The position numbers and the translations under genes were made by a program. This document shows positions 23,422 through 31,735 of a stretch of 64,000 bases of DNA, in pieces. Every line of letters begins with the position of its first letter. Within the stretch, counting starts at the first letter, position 1. The stretch covers positions 4,216,001-4,280,000 of the forward strand of contig OZ246981.1 of NCBI GenBank assembly GCA_965232455.1, written 5' to 3'. Under the pieces are notes generated by a model. That model had not been told where the DNA came from. It saw only the letters and a program-made list of their open reading frames with translations, and ran no database searches. This stretch comes from JBFGFX01 sp965232455. GTDB lineage: Bacteria > Pseudomonadota > Gammaproteobacteria > Steroidobacterales > Woeseiaceae.

Positions 23422-24768
23422 ATGAGTCGCACCGTTTTTATTGGACGTCGGGAATACTTCCCGGGCGTCAGCAAGATTCAATTCGAGGGTCCGGAATCGG
23501 ACAATCCGCTTGCCTACAAATCCTACGACCCCTCACGCAAGATCCGCGGCCGCACGATGGAAGAGCATCTGCGGTTTGCGGTCTGTTATTGGCACACGTT
23601 CTGCGCAACCGGAGGGGATCCTTTCGGACCGGGCACCCGCACACACGGCTGGGCGGTCAATCAGGACCCGATGGAGCGATCTCGCGACCGAATGGACGCG
23701 GCATTCGAGTTTTTCACCAAACTCGACGTGCCCTTCTATTGTTTTCACGACTTCGACATGGCGCACGAGGGCGGCAGCGTGACCGAATCCGAGCAAAACA
23801 TGGCGGCCACGGTGGAGTTTGCGAGAGAGCGCCAGCAAGAGACGGGTATGAAGCTTCTCTGGGGCACGGCAAACCTGTTTTCGCATCCGCGCTACATGAA
23901 CGGTGCGTCCACGAATCCCGACTTCGCCGTTGTCGCCCGCGCCGCGGCACAGGTGAAATCGGCCCTGGACGCGACCGTGGAATTGGGGGGGCAGAACTAC
24001 GTCTTCTGGGGCGGGCGGGAAGGTTACGCCTGTTTGCAGAACACCGACACCAAACGGGAGCTGGAACATCTCGCGATATTCTTGGAGAAAGCGCGCGACT
24101 ACGGGCGGTCGATAGGATTCGACGGCACGTTTCTGATTGAGCCAAAACCGATGGAACCGATGAAACATCAGTACGACTTCGATGCACAGACCGTGATAGG
24201 GTTTCTCCGCCATCACGGTCTGGCGGACGACTTCAAACTGAACGTGGAGGCGAATCACGCCACTCTGGCGGGACACACGTTCGCTCACGATCTGCAGATG
24301 TCCGCCGATGCAGGGCTGCTCGGTTCCATCGACGCGAATCGCGGTGATCCCCAGAACGGATGGGACACCGACCAGTTTCCCCTCGATCTCTATGACTGCG
24401 TGCACGCGATGATGGTCGTATTGGAAGCCGGTGGACTGGGCTCAGGCGGTCTGAACTTCGATGCAAAGGTGCGTCGTGAATCCACGGATCTCGAAGACAT
24501 GTTCATTGCCCACATCGGCGGCATGGACGCCTTTGCCCGGGGCCTGCTGATCGCCGACCGCATCGTCACCGATCCGCGGATGCGCGAGCTGCGCCAGGGC
24601 CGGTATGCGAGCTTCGATGCCGGCGAGGGCCGCAGGTTCGAGAAGGGTGAGCTGAGTCTCGAACGCCTTCGCGACATCGCCGCAACAGCGGCCGAACCCG
24701 AGCACCGCAGCGGCAAACAGGAACTGGTCGAAAACCTGATCAACGACTATATCGTTTCCACCGGCTGA
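23422..24768 (+). CDS. xylA: xylose isomerase
   Basis: XylA converts D-xylose to D-xylulose in the cytoplasm. The 448-residue protein is of the long (E. coli/Thermotoga, class II) type. Active-site motifs are visible: YCFHDFDMAHEGG with the ring-opening His/Asp pair, WGGREGYACLQNTD, FLIEPKPMEPMKHQYDFD with the metal-binding Glu, and NVEANHATLAGHTFAHD. Together with xylB and the LacI regulator it forms a complete isomerase pathway; no dedicated xylose transporter lies beside it. The gap 24769-24975 contains a weak hairpin (CCCGC-CGAAT-GCGGG) but no T-run and no gene. Confidence 0.97.
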   Translation: MSRTVFIGRREYFPGVSKIQFEGPESDNPLAYKSYDPSRKIRGRTMEEHLRFAVCYWHTFCATGGDPFGPGTRTHGWAVNQDPMERSRDRMDAAFEFFTKLDVPFYCFHDFDMAHEGGSVTESEQNMAATVEFARERQQETGMKLLWGTANLFSHPRYMNGASTNPDFAVVARAAAQVKSALDATVELGGQNYVFWGGREGYACLQNTDTKRELEHLAIFLEKARDYGRSIGFDGTFLIEPKPMEPMKHQYDFDAQTVIGFLRHHGLADDFKLNVEANHATLAGHTFAHDLQMSADAGLLGSIDANRGDPQNGWDTDQFPLDLYDCVHAMMVVLEAGGLGSGGLNFDAKVRRESTDLEDMFIAHIGGMDAFARGLLIADRIVTDPRMRELRQGRYASFDAGEGRRFEKGELSLERLRDIAATAAEPEHRSGKQELVENLINDYIVSTG

Positions 24769-24975
24769 CCCGCGCTCGCTGGTCCACCATCGTATCAACG
24801 CCGTCTGCCCGCCGAATGCGGGAAAGGGGCTTGTAATGGCTGCGGGTCATCCCCACTTAGCGTTCTAACACCCGGGCTACGGGCGGTCGAGAAGCGATGA
24901 ACCAATCCGGCGCGCCCAGTCTAAATCTCCAGGCAACGCGCGCCCGCCGCGAACCGCTGACCAGGGGAATTCCCG

Positions 24976-25566
24976 ATGACATCCAGACTGCTCAAGGCGC
25001 TAAGAAAAATCATGCTGGTAACGCTCACTGTCGGCACCGTTGCGGTGGCCTCTCTTTGGTTGACCTCCTGGGCGCTCGAACCCGAGCCCTTCGGTGAAGC
25101 GGTTGCACCGGACCCGAACAGCTATCAGGATGCCGTCATCCAGGTATACGGCGCAAACGTCTGGGGGCTGCGCGGAAAGTTCGCCATACACACCTGGATC
25201 GCGGTCAAGGCCAAGAACGCGGCGAGTTATACGATCTACCAGGTGATCGGATGGCGCCTTCGGCGCACGGGTACCGTGGTGAGCGTTTCCGAAGGCGATC
25301 CGGCAAAACCGTGGTTCGGCTCGAAGGCGATCCTGCTGCACGACGTACACGGCGATCGGGCCGACGCTCTGATCGACCGCGTGAAGGACGCGGCGAAGCG
25401 TTACCCGTTCGACCGTGAATACACGATGTGGCCGGGACCTAACAGCAATTCCTTCGTTGCCTGGGTGGGTCTGGAAGTGCCGGAACTGGGGCTCAAGCTG
25501 CCGGCGAAAGCCGTGGGCCAGTCCTGGATGCGGCAGAACTATGCTGCGATAAAAGATACGATCTGA
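24976..25566 (+). CDS. DUF3750-like membrane-anchored protein
   Basis: The 196-residue protein has a single N-terminal membrane segment or uncleaved signal (IMLVTLTVGTVAVASLWLTSWAL). The rest contains GKFAIHTWIAVKAKNAASYTIYQVIGW, LLHDVHGDRADALIDRV and YTMWPGPNSNSFVAWV. The His, Asp/His and PGPNSNSF segments match what I remember of the DUF3750 family, whose function is unknown; conserved His, Asp and Asn residues suggest an enzyme acting in the periplasm. A good ribosome-binding site (AGGGGA) precedes the ATG. It is followed by an inverted REP pair. Confidence 0.72.
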   Translation: MTSRLLKALRKIMLVTLTVGTVAVASLWLTSWALEPEPFGEAVAPDPNSYQDAVIQVYGANVWGLRGKFAIHTWIAVKAKNAASYTIYQVIGWRLRRTGTVVSVSEGDPAKPWFGSKAILLHDVHGDRADALIDRVKDAAKRYPFDREYTMWPGPNSNSFVAWVGLEVPELGLKLPAKAVGQSWMRQNYAAIKDTI

Positions 25567-25570
25567 AGCC

Positions 25571-25640
25571 GGTCCCCGTCAGGACAGGCTCCTACAGTCC
25601 TTCTATTGGCACCCGTAGGAACCTATCCTGACGGGCGACC
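25571..25640. repeat. inverted pair of REP elements
   Basis: GTCCCCGTCAGGACAGGCTC (reverse copy) faces a second copy containing CCGTAGGAACCTATCCTGAC and GGGCGACC. The right copy ends directly at the start codon of the DUF72 gene, so it may supply or mask the ribosome-binding site. Confidence 0.8.
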
Positions 25641-25642
25641 TG

Positions 25643-26509
25643 ATGGATTGGAGGAACGCGCTGACGAAGACCCCACCCTATCGATTGGGTCTGCCTGCCT
25701 GGGCATTCCCCGGCTGGAAAGGTCGTTTTTTTCCGCCGGACCGGCCCCTGTTGGCCAGTTACGCGAGCGTGTTCAGCGCGGTCGAGGGCAACACCACGTT
25801 CTATCGGATTCCCGATGAAAAAACCGTGGCCGCCTGGCTGGAGGCCGTAAGCGGCAAGGACTTCCGGTTTTGCTTCAAATTGCCGCGCAGTGTCACGCAC
25901 GAACGGCGGGCGGACTTCGACGATCTCCGGCGATTCCTCAACGTGATCGAACCGTTGGGTCAACACCTCGGCCCGCTTTTGGTGCAGCTCCCGGCAACGG
26001 TCGGCCCGGCGAATCTGCCCGATCTGCAGCGCTTGTTCGATCGCTTGCCCGGCCAGCAGCGATGTGTCATCGAGGTGCGCGACCGCCGCTTTTTCGACGA
26101 ACCGGAGCTGCTTCGCCCGTTGCTCGATCACCATCGATTGGGTCGCGTCGTGCTCGATGCGCGTCCGCTGCACGAGGGCGATCGCGGTCACCCGGACGTG
26201 CAGGAGGCTTTGCACAAAAAGCCGGATTTGCCGGTGCTGCCCGAGGTCGAACACGCGCTCGAATTCGTGCGTCTGGTTTTACACCCCGATCTGGCGAGCA
26301 ACGAGGTCTACATCCGGGAATGGGCGCCGAGAATTGCCGGCTCGATCCTGCGCGGTGACGAGAGTTACATGATGATTCACTGCCCGGCCTATATTCACTG
26401 TCCGCCACTCGCGGAAACGTTTCACGAAACCTTGCGGCGAGAGCGCGGCATGAACGACCTTGCGCCGCTGGCGCCCTGGCCGGTTCCGCAGCAGGGCCAG
26501 CTCATTTAG
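25643..26509 (+). CDS. DUF72 family protein (YecE-like)
   Basis: The 288-residue protein belongs to the DUF72 family, a TIM-barrel-like fold of unknown biochemical function. Family signatures include RLGLPAWAFPGWKGRFFPP at the start, the segment FSAVEGNTTFYRIPDEKTVAAW, FRFCFKLPRSVTHERR and GPLLVQLPATVG. The only available ATG directly abuts a REP copy, and no clear Shine-Dalgarno sequence lies upstream. It is transcribed in the same direction as the DUF3750 gene but is separated from it by the REP pair. Confidence 0.85.
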   Translation: MDWRNALTKTPPYRLGLPAWAFPGWKGRFFPPDRPLLASYASVFSAVEGNTTFYRIPDEKTVAAWLEAVSGKDFRFCFKLPRSVTHERRADFDDLRRFLNVIEPLGQHLGPLLVQLPATVGPANLPDLQRLFDRLPGQQRCVIEVRDRRFFDEPELLRPLLDHHRLGRVVLDARPLHEGDRGHPDVQEALHKKPDLPVLPEVEHALEFVRLVLHPDLASNEVYIREWAPRIAGSILRGDESYMMIHCPAYIHCPPLAETFHETLRRERGMNDLAPLAPWPVPQQGQLI

Positions 26510-26586
26510 GTCCCGTACGGTTGCGCCCGCCGGAACAGCGCATCGTAATGCCCATGCGCCTGTGCTGAAATTGCCCGCTTTATTCG

Positions 26587-27168
26587 ATGTCGTCCGCAAT
26601 GTCACCGCCAAGCCCTGAAGACCGGCGCGCCGTGTACGATCAAGCCGACCGCTTCGGCTGGATTTCCATCGTCTTGCACTGGCTGACCGCCATCGCGATC
26701 GTCGTGCTGTGGTTTTTGGGCAAGGGGATCGCGTTCGCCGACGCGGACAACGTCGAGTCGCAGCGGCGCCTGCACATGTCGATGGGCATGTTGCTGTGGC
26801 TGCTGCTTGCCGGCCGCATCGTCTGGCGGCTGCGGTCCGGTCATCCGCGTGCTCGCGGGCTCACCGACATGACCCATCGCATTGCGAAGTTCTCTCACTA
26901 TATCTTGCTTGCCGCGGTGTCCCTGATGTTGCTTAGCGGACCGCTGATGGCCTGGGCAAACGGTGCGTCAATTCCGGTGTTCGGCTGGTTCGTCGTTCCC
27001 GGCCCGTTCGGTGAATCGGCGGCGATGCGTAACGTCATGCACGCGATACACCTGACGTCGTCGAATCTGATCCTGTGCGTTACGCTGCTACACGTCGCCG
27101 GCGCGTTCAAACACCTGATGTTCCACGATGACGAGGCGTTCGTGCGCATGCTCTGGCCGAGGCGATAA
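26587..27168 (+). CDS. cytochrome b561 family protein
   Basis: The 193-residue integral membrane protein has four helices and the b561 pattern of heme-ligating histidines: VLHWLTAIAIVVLWFLG, RRLHMSMGMLLWLLLAGRIVWRLR, KFSHYILLAAVSLMLLSGPLMAW and a late AIHLTSSNLILCVTLLHVAGAFKHL. WRLRSGHPR is typical after helix 2. Such proteins carry electrons between quinol and periplasmic acceptors such as superoxide or cytochrome c. The c'-like protein at 29815 lies close by but is not in the same transcript. The first few residues (MSSAMSPPSPED) are unsure; a second Met lies at 26599. Confidence 0.88.
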   Translation: MSSAMSPPSPEDRRAVYDQADRFGWISIVLHWLTAIAIVVLWFLGKGIAFADADNVESQRRLHMSMGMLLWLLLAGRIVWRLRSGHPRARGLTDMTHRIAKFSHYILLAAVSLMLLSGPLMAWANGASIPVFGWFVVPGPFGESAAMRNVMHAIHLTSSNLILCVTLLHVAGAFKHLMFHDDEAFVRMLWPRR

Positions 27169-27182
27169 ACGGTTCTTGGCGG

Positions 27183-28406
27183 TCAGGTGCTTTCTCTCGC
27201 GGCGTGTTGCGACAGGCCGCGCAGGGTCAGGAGCCCAACCAGTCCGAGACATCCCGTTGCAAACATGAAAGACGTGCAGGCGGCCCCGAAATAGTTGGCC
27301 AGGCTGCCGCCCAGTACGCTGCCCATAGCCGGTGCACCCATGATGACCAGGCTCCAAAGGCTCATCACCCGACCGCGCAGGCGGTTTTCGACTTGCAGTT
27401 GAATCTCCGTTTGCGAGCTTATGGAGACCAGGCTTGCGGACAAGCCGAGCATTGCGGCGACGGCGATTCCCGCCGGTAAGGTTTCCACCGTCCCGAACAG
27501 TGCGATCGACAGGCCCGCGCAGCCGGCGGCGATAAAGGCGACGATCCGCAGCCGCACCTGAAACAGCCTCATCGTCAACAGTAGGCTGGCGGTGATGGCG
27601 CCCAGCCCGATGGCGGACATCAATGCCGCCAGTACGCCGCTGCCTCCCTCGAAGATCAGCGCGGCAAACGCCGGCATCAGTTCCAGCAGCCCTCTGCCGA
27701 AAAAGTTGCTGACCCCCGTCAGCAACATCAGCTGAAGAATCAGGCCGTGATCGCGCGTATAACGGATGCCCTCGGTCAATTGGCCGAAGTAGTCGGTTGG
27801 GCCGATATGCTCCGGCTTGTGGGCGTCTATCCGGATCAGGCAAAGCGCGAAAATGACCGGTATGTAAGTGACGGCGTTGACGACGTAGGCGTAACCCAGT
27901 CCATAGAGCGCAACAATGGCTCCGCCGACGCCCGGTCCGACGAATCGCGACAGATTGAAGATGGTCGCGGTCAGCGCCGCCGCGCTCGGGAACTGTTTTT
28001 TGGTCACCAGATCGGGGATCAGGGCGAGACGAATCGGCGCATACGCGCTGTTTGCGATGCCGTTTAGCAGCGCAAGGCCGATCAGCCACTCGATGTTCAT
28101 CGCGTGCGTAAACGTAAGCGCCGCCAGCGCAGACGCGATGACGGTCATGACGACGTGCATCACGATGGCGCCGCTTTTTGCATTTATGCGATCGACGATG
28201 ACGCCAAAGAACGGTGTGAATACGATCGTCGGCATGAATTGCGCCGCAGCCACCAGGCCGACCACGAACGCCGATTCGCTGAGCTGCCATGCCTGCCAGC
28301 CCAACGCGAGCCGCTGTACCCAAATCCCGAGCACGGAAAATATGTTTCCGTACAGATAGGTTCGGAACGTCTTGTTCGCAAATGCGGAGTGAGATTCGGA
28401 ATTCAT
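27183..28406 (-). CDS. MFS transporter (EntS/MFS_3 type exporter)
   Basis: This 407-residue protein has about 12 membrane helices and the MFS_3-type pattern: FRTYLYGNIFSVLGIWVQRLALGW at the start, and after helix 2 FTPFFGVIVDRINAKSGAIVMH. LRGRVMSLWSLVIMGAPAMG in the second half matches the conserved loop of enterobactin-exporter-like proteins. The substrate is unknown. I start at ATG 28406 because the conserved N-terminus begins there; the frame open to 28580 is not hydrophobic. It lies 56 bp behind the DUF6644-like genes on the same strand and may be transcribed with them. Confidence 0.87.
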   Translation of the reverse strand: MNSESHSAFANKTFRTYLYGNIFSVLGIWVQRLALGWQAWQLSESAFVVGLVAAAQFMPTIVFTPFFGVIVDRINAKSGAIVMHVVMTVIASALAALTFTHAMNIEWLIGLALLNGIANSAYAPIRLALIPDLVTKKQFPSAAALTATIFNLSRFVGPGVGGAIVALYGLGYAYVVNAVTYIPVIFALCLIRIDAHKPEHIGPTDYFGQLTEGIRYTRDHGLILQLMLLTGVSNFFGRGLLELMPAFAALIFEGGSGVLAALMSAIGLGAITASLLLTMRLFQVRLRIVAFIAAGCAGLSIALFGTVETLPAGIAVAAMLGLSASLVSISSQTEIQLQVENRLRGRVMSLWSLVIMGAPAMGSVLGGSLANYFGAACTSFMFATGCLGLVGLLTLRGLSQHAAREST

Positions 28407-28462
28407 GATCGTTGCGGCATCGTGTCCGTGCCGGGGTTGCGGCACGATCGGCTGGGCTTGGT

Positions 28463-28951
28463 TCACCCGGTACCTATGTAAGGGATGAGCCGTCCCAACA
28501 ACAATACACCGGTCCACGTGCCAAGCGATACGAAGGCAATGGTTTTGGCGAGCGCCGATGTGTCGCCATTCGGCGACCACGACGTCATGACCGGATTGAT
28601 TTTCCAGTAAAACCAGAGCGCGTTCAGTCCGGCGATCAGTACCAGCACCATTTTCCAGAGGAAGCCGATGTTGGCGGTGTACCGGGCGGGATCACCCAGA
28701 ACGAAAAGCGTGCCGCTGATCAGGTTCAGGCCAAAGCCGACGAAGGTCCAGGGCAGGAGCGCGTGTGTCGCGCCCAGGTGCACGCGCCGGAAAAAGCCCG
28801 CCAGGCGCAGGTCGATGACCAGGAGTGAACCCAATAACAGGGACAGGCCTACGAAATGCATGATTTCCAGGGATGGCCACAGCCACGCCGACGACAGTAT
28901 CCAGTTGTTGATCGCGCTGCCTTCGATCGCTTGTACGAATGCTTGCATCAT
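28463..28951 (-). CDS. four-TM membrane protein, DUF6644-like
   Basis: The 162-residue protein has four hydrophobic helices. Conserved-looking residues include SSAWLWPSLEIMHFVGLSLLLGSLLVIDLRLAGFFRRV, with a His and a Glu in the first helix region, and NALWFYWKINPV in the third. I associate this pattern with DUF6644, whose function is unknown; this is memory, not a search. The ATG at 28951 has GGGAGCC upstream. Its paralogue starts 12 bp upstream but is broken. The conserved His residues in the membrane could bind heme, which is speculation. Confidence 0.72.
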   Translation of the reverse strand: MMQAFVQAIEGSAINNWILSSAWLWPSLEIMHFVGLSLLLGSLLVIDLRLAGFFRRVHLGATHALLPWTFVGFGLNLISGTLFVLGDPARYTANIGFLWKMVLVLIAGLNALWFYWKINPVMTSWSPNGDTSALAKTIAFVSLGTWTGVLLLGRLIPYIGTG

Positions 28952-28963
28952 TGGCTCCCGCTC

Positions 28964-29510
28964 TCAGAGGTACGCGATCAGGCGCCCGGAAACAATGGCG
29001 CTGATCCAAAGGGTCAGCGAGACGGCCGCAACGGCTCGAATCGAGCCCGGTGCGTCGCCGTCGCCGGCGTCCCAGGACGCGGCGTCAGTCCGTGAGCGGT
29101 TCTGAATGATCGCGGCGCAAATCGCCGCAAGGGCAATCGAAGCTATTTTCAACAAAAACGGCGTGCTCTCGACGAAGGTGACGGCTTGCGAACTGAACAA
29201 AGCCGCGCCGGAAAGCGCGTTGACGAGAAAGCCGATCCACCCGAGCTTGACGAGACCGGTCAGCGAGCCATGCCGCGCCGGAAAGCGCGTTGACGAGAAA
29301 GCCGATCCACCCGAGCTTGACGAGACCGGTCAGCGAGCCATGCTCGATACCGTCGAACATGCCGAGTAAACAAAGATCGCGCATGAGGAAAATGCCGACG
29401 ACGATCGCAAGACCGACGACGTGCAGGCTGAGCATGATGGGATAACCCCAAAGCGATTCGCCAACCCAAAGCGCAAGCGACGTGCCCTCCAGCCACTCGA
29501 ACACCCCCAC
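28964..29510 (-). pseudogene. DUF6644-like four-TM protein disrupted by a 70-bp tandem duplication
   Basis: The first part reads MGVFEWLEGTSLALWVGESL from a GTG at 29510 (GGAGGAAATCT upstream) through LVNALSGAA. The rest (FSSQAVTFVESTPFLLKIAS through the final SGRLIAYL) is in another frame. Between them a 70-bp unit is repeated twice. Removing one unit leaves 477 bp, exactly 159 codons, and joins the halves as LSGAALFSSQAV, giving a 158-residue protein similar in length and layout to the intact neighbour. The gene is thus frameshifted in this genome. Slippage could restore it, so phase variation is possible, as is a recent inactivation or an assembly error. Confidence 0.9.
29203..29342. repeat. 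perfect 70-bp tandem duplication
   Basis: The 70-bp unit beginning CCGCGCCGGAAAGCGCGTTG occupies 29203-29272 and is repeated without change at 29273-29342. Because 70 is not a multiple of three it shifts the frame of the membrane-protein gene in which it sits. The lack of any mismatch suggests a very recent event. Confidence 0.97.
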
Positions 29511-29814
29511 AGATTTCCTCCTCCATCAGCCAAACGAATTCTTGATTGTTGTCTGTTCAGAAAGGCTGATTTCTCCCACAGCCCGCAAAGTGTAGCGCCA
29601 GGGTCAAAAACCTGTCGTTTACCTGGCTCGCCCTGCGTAAACTGCCGCTGCGCGTCCGCACCGCCTTTGTGCGTGATTCCGTTCTACGCAACAGCTTGCG
29701 GGTCGCAGGTTGTGAATACCTGCCCGATAGGTAGAACCCCCAATCACCGGAGCGCGCCGCGCAGCGCAAACTTCGGGCTTGGGCCGGCCGGAAAAGGCAT
29801 AGGGAGCATAGACA

Positions 29815-30246
29815 ATGAAGACAGTCATGGGAACGCTGCTCACGGTCGTCCTCATCTGCGGTTTTCCGATCGGCCGCGCTCAGGATACGCTCGATCACAA
29901 AGTCAGCGTCCGCGACATCATGATCTCGGCAATCACCCCGGCGACGAATACGCTGTGGGGAGCGGACGACCCCGCGACGGAAGAAGCCTGGCAGGCGCTG
30001 GCGGATGCGGCGATCGTCGTCATTGCCACGGGCACTCTCGTGAAAAGCGGCGGCGCAGGTCCTGACGACAATGCCTGGGCTGCGGAAGAGGCCTGGCAGG
30101 CATTTGCGCAGATCATGATCGACGCGGGCGTCGATGCACTCGCCGCAGCGCGCGCCAACGATATCGACGCGCTGCTGACCGCCGGCGAAGTGATGTACCC
30201 GCCGTGTGAGGAATGCCACCTGCAGTTTCATCCGGACATGCAGTAG
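29815..30246 (+). CDS. periplasmic cytochrome c'-like (class II) protein
   Basis: The 143-residue protein has a signal peptide (MGTLLTVVLICGFPIGRA). Helices follow, and a single heme-binding motif CEECH sits near the C-terminus (around residue 132), the position expected for cytochrome c'/c556. SVRDIMISAITPATNTLWG at the beginning also fits. It could carry electrons or bind small gas ligands in the periplasm. The fit to cytochrome c' is good for fold and motif position but not proven. The 304-bp gap before it (29511-29814) shows no gene; it contains only a short inverted repeat, CAGGT-N7-ACCTG. Confidence 0.8.
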   Translation: MKTVMGTLLTVVLICGFPIGRAQDTLDHKVSVRDIMISAITPATNTLWGADDPATEEAWQALADAAIVVIATGTLVKSGGAGPDDNAWAAEEAWQAFAQIMIDAGVDALAAARANDIDALLTAGEVMYPPCEECHLQFHPDMQ

Positions 30247-30265
30247 TCGCCGGCGTTCGCCCAGC

Positions 30266-31531
30266 TTAGCGCGGCAACAGCAGGGGCAAAAGCCTGTCCG
30301 GATCCCCGTCTATCGAAGCCGATGGCGGCAGGTTCAATACTTCCCGCATGAGCGGATAAACGTCGACGGCGCTCAAGGGCGGAATCCGCTGGCCCTTGGG
30401 TAGTCGCGGCCCGCGCGCCAAAAAGATGCCGTGCATGTCCCTGAACCCGGGCGCCCAGCCGTGATCGCCTTTTGGCAGCGGCCTCATCCGCCGGTGCGAC
30501 GATACGACCGATGACCGGGGATCGGCCTGTACGATGACGTCGGCGACGCGTGAGCCGCCGCGCAGGTTCCAGGCGTCGGGCGCGCCGTCCGCCGTGACCG
30601 CCTGGCCGCGCCTCCACTTTTCGTTGATTGCGGCGCAAATGTTCTCGGCTCGCGCGCTGTCCGGCTCGTCGAAATACAGAAACGACACCGCGCCGTGATC
30701 CACCGTGCGGATGCCGCTCAGATCGATGACGTCCTCCAGCACGAACGGCGCTTCGTCGCGCCGGTAAGCGGACTGTCCGTGATCCGAAACGATTACCGTT
30801 GTCACTTGCTTGGCGATCGGCAGCTTGGCGATCCCCTCGTGCAGCCGGGCAACATAGCCGTCCACGCGTTTGATCGCGGCGACGTTCATCGCGGAACCGA
30901 CGCCGTGCTCGTGAGAGGCGACGTCAACGTCCTCGAAATAGAGCGTGATGAGCCGCGGCCGCTGAGCGGCCGGCATCGACAGCCACGCAATCGCCTGATC
31001 GACGCGGCGCGCGCCTGAGACCGCACCGTTGTAAGGCTTCCAGTACGTCGGGCGCACGCCGCCGACAGCCGCTTCCGTGCCGACAAAAAAATACGCTGCG
31101 CTGACGATGCCGGCCCGTTCGGCGGCGACCCAGATGGGCTCTCCGCCGTACCAGGAACCGTCCTCGACGGAGGCCCGGTCGCCGAGGTCGAAAAAACGCC
31201 GCCGATCTTCGTCTGGAAAGCGATTGCCGACCAGACCGTGATTGACGGGATAAAGGCCCGTTGCGATCGAATAGTGGTTCGGAAACGTCAGCGTCGGGAA
31301 GACCGGGACGAGTGCGTCGGCGGCCACGCCGCCCCCGGCGACCCGGTCCAACGCCGGCGTGTCGTGACGATTCTGATAGTCCCAGCGGAAGCCGTCGATC
31401 GAAATCAGGATCAGGTAGGGCTCGCCCATGCGTTTCGGAGCGTTCGTTCCGGGGGAGTTCTGGCCGGCACCGACCGTGGCCCAGAACAGACCAAGGAGCA
31501 CGACAAACCCTTTTGCCGAATGCAAGCGCAC
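30266..31531 (-). CDS. secreted nucleotide pyrophosphatase/phosphodiesterase (alkaline phosphatase superfamily)
   Basis: The ~421-residue protein belongs to the ectonucleotide pyrophosphatase/phosphodiesterase (NPP) branch. The metal site and nucleophile appear as ILISIDGFRWDYQ and PTLTFPNHYSIATGLYPVNHG (Thr nucleophile in LTFPNH). ITLYFEDVDVASHEHG and VIVSDHGQS hold further zinc ligands, and a late DHGWAPGF is present. It probably hydrolyses phosphodiester bonds of nucleotides or related compounds. I start at GTG 31531 because a clean signal peptide (SAKGFVVLLGLFWATVGA) and a GGGGGA site follow from that choice; ATG 31579 is a fair alternative. The frame open to 31996 is not credible. It diverges from the M55 peptidase. 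Confidence 0.87.
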   Translation of the reverse strand: MRLHSAKGFVVLLGLFWATVGAGQNSPGTNAPKRMGEPYLILISIDGFRWDYQNRHDTPALDRVAGGGVAADALVPVFPTLTFPNHYSIATGLYPVNHGLVGNRFPDEDRRRFFDLGDRASVEDGSWYGGEPIWVAAERAGIVSAAYFFVGTEAAVGGVRPTYWKPYNGAVSGARRVDQAIAWLSMPAAQRPRLITLYFEDVDVASHEHGVGSAMNVAAIKRVDGYVARLHEGIAKLPIAKQVTTVIVSDHGQSAYRRDEAPFVLEDVIDLSGIRTVDHGAVSFLYFDEPDSARAENICAAINEKWRRGQAVTADGAPDAWNLRGGSRVADVIVQADPRSSVVSSHRRMRPLPKGDHGWAPGFRDMHGIFLARGPRLPKGQRIPPLSAVDVYPLMREVLNLPPSASIDGDPDRLLPLLLPR

Positions 31532-31735
31532 GGAACGTCCCCCGAAGCAAAGGCCAAGTGTAACAAGCCGGCGTTGCATTCCTTGCCAGCCTCTCGACAT
31601 CCGCGACGGTATGCGCCGCGTTGTTGCGCCCTCTGTGGACTTTGAAACGTTGCGAACTACCCGGACGGGACACCAGGCGATATGATGGACCGCTCCCAGT
31701 CCTCCCATCGAATACGGTCCGTACGGAGTCCGATC

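Noticed and set aside
24769..24975. Terminator after xylA (CCCGC-CGAAT-GCGGG)
   Set aside because: The stem is only 5 bp and is followed by AAAGGGG rather than a T-run, so it is not convincing.
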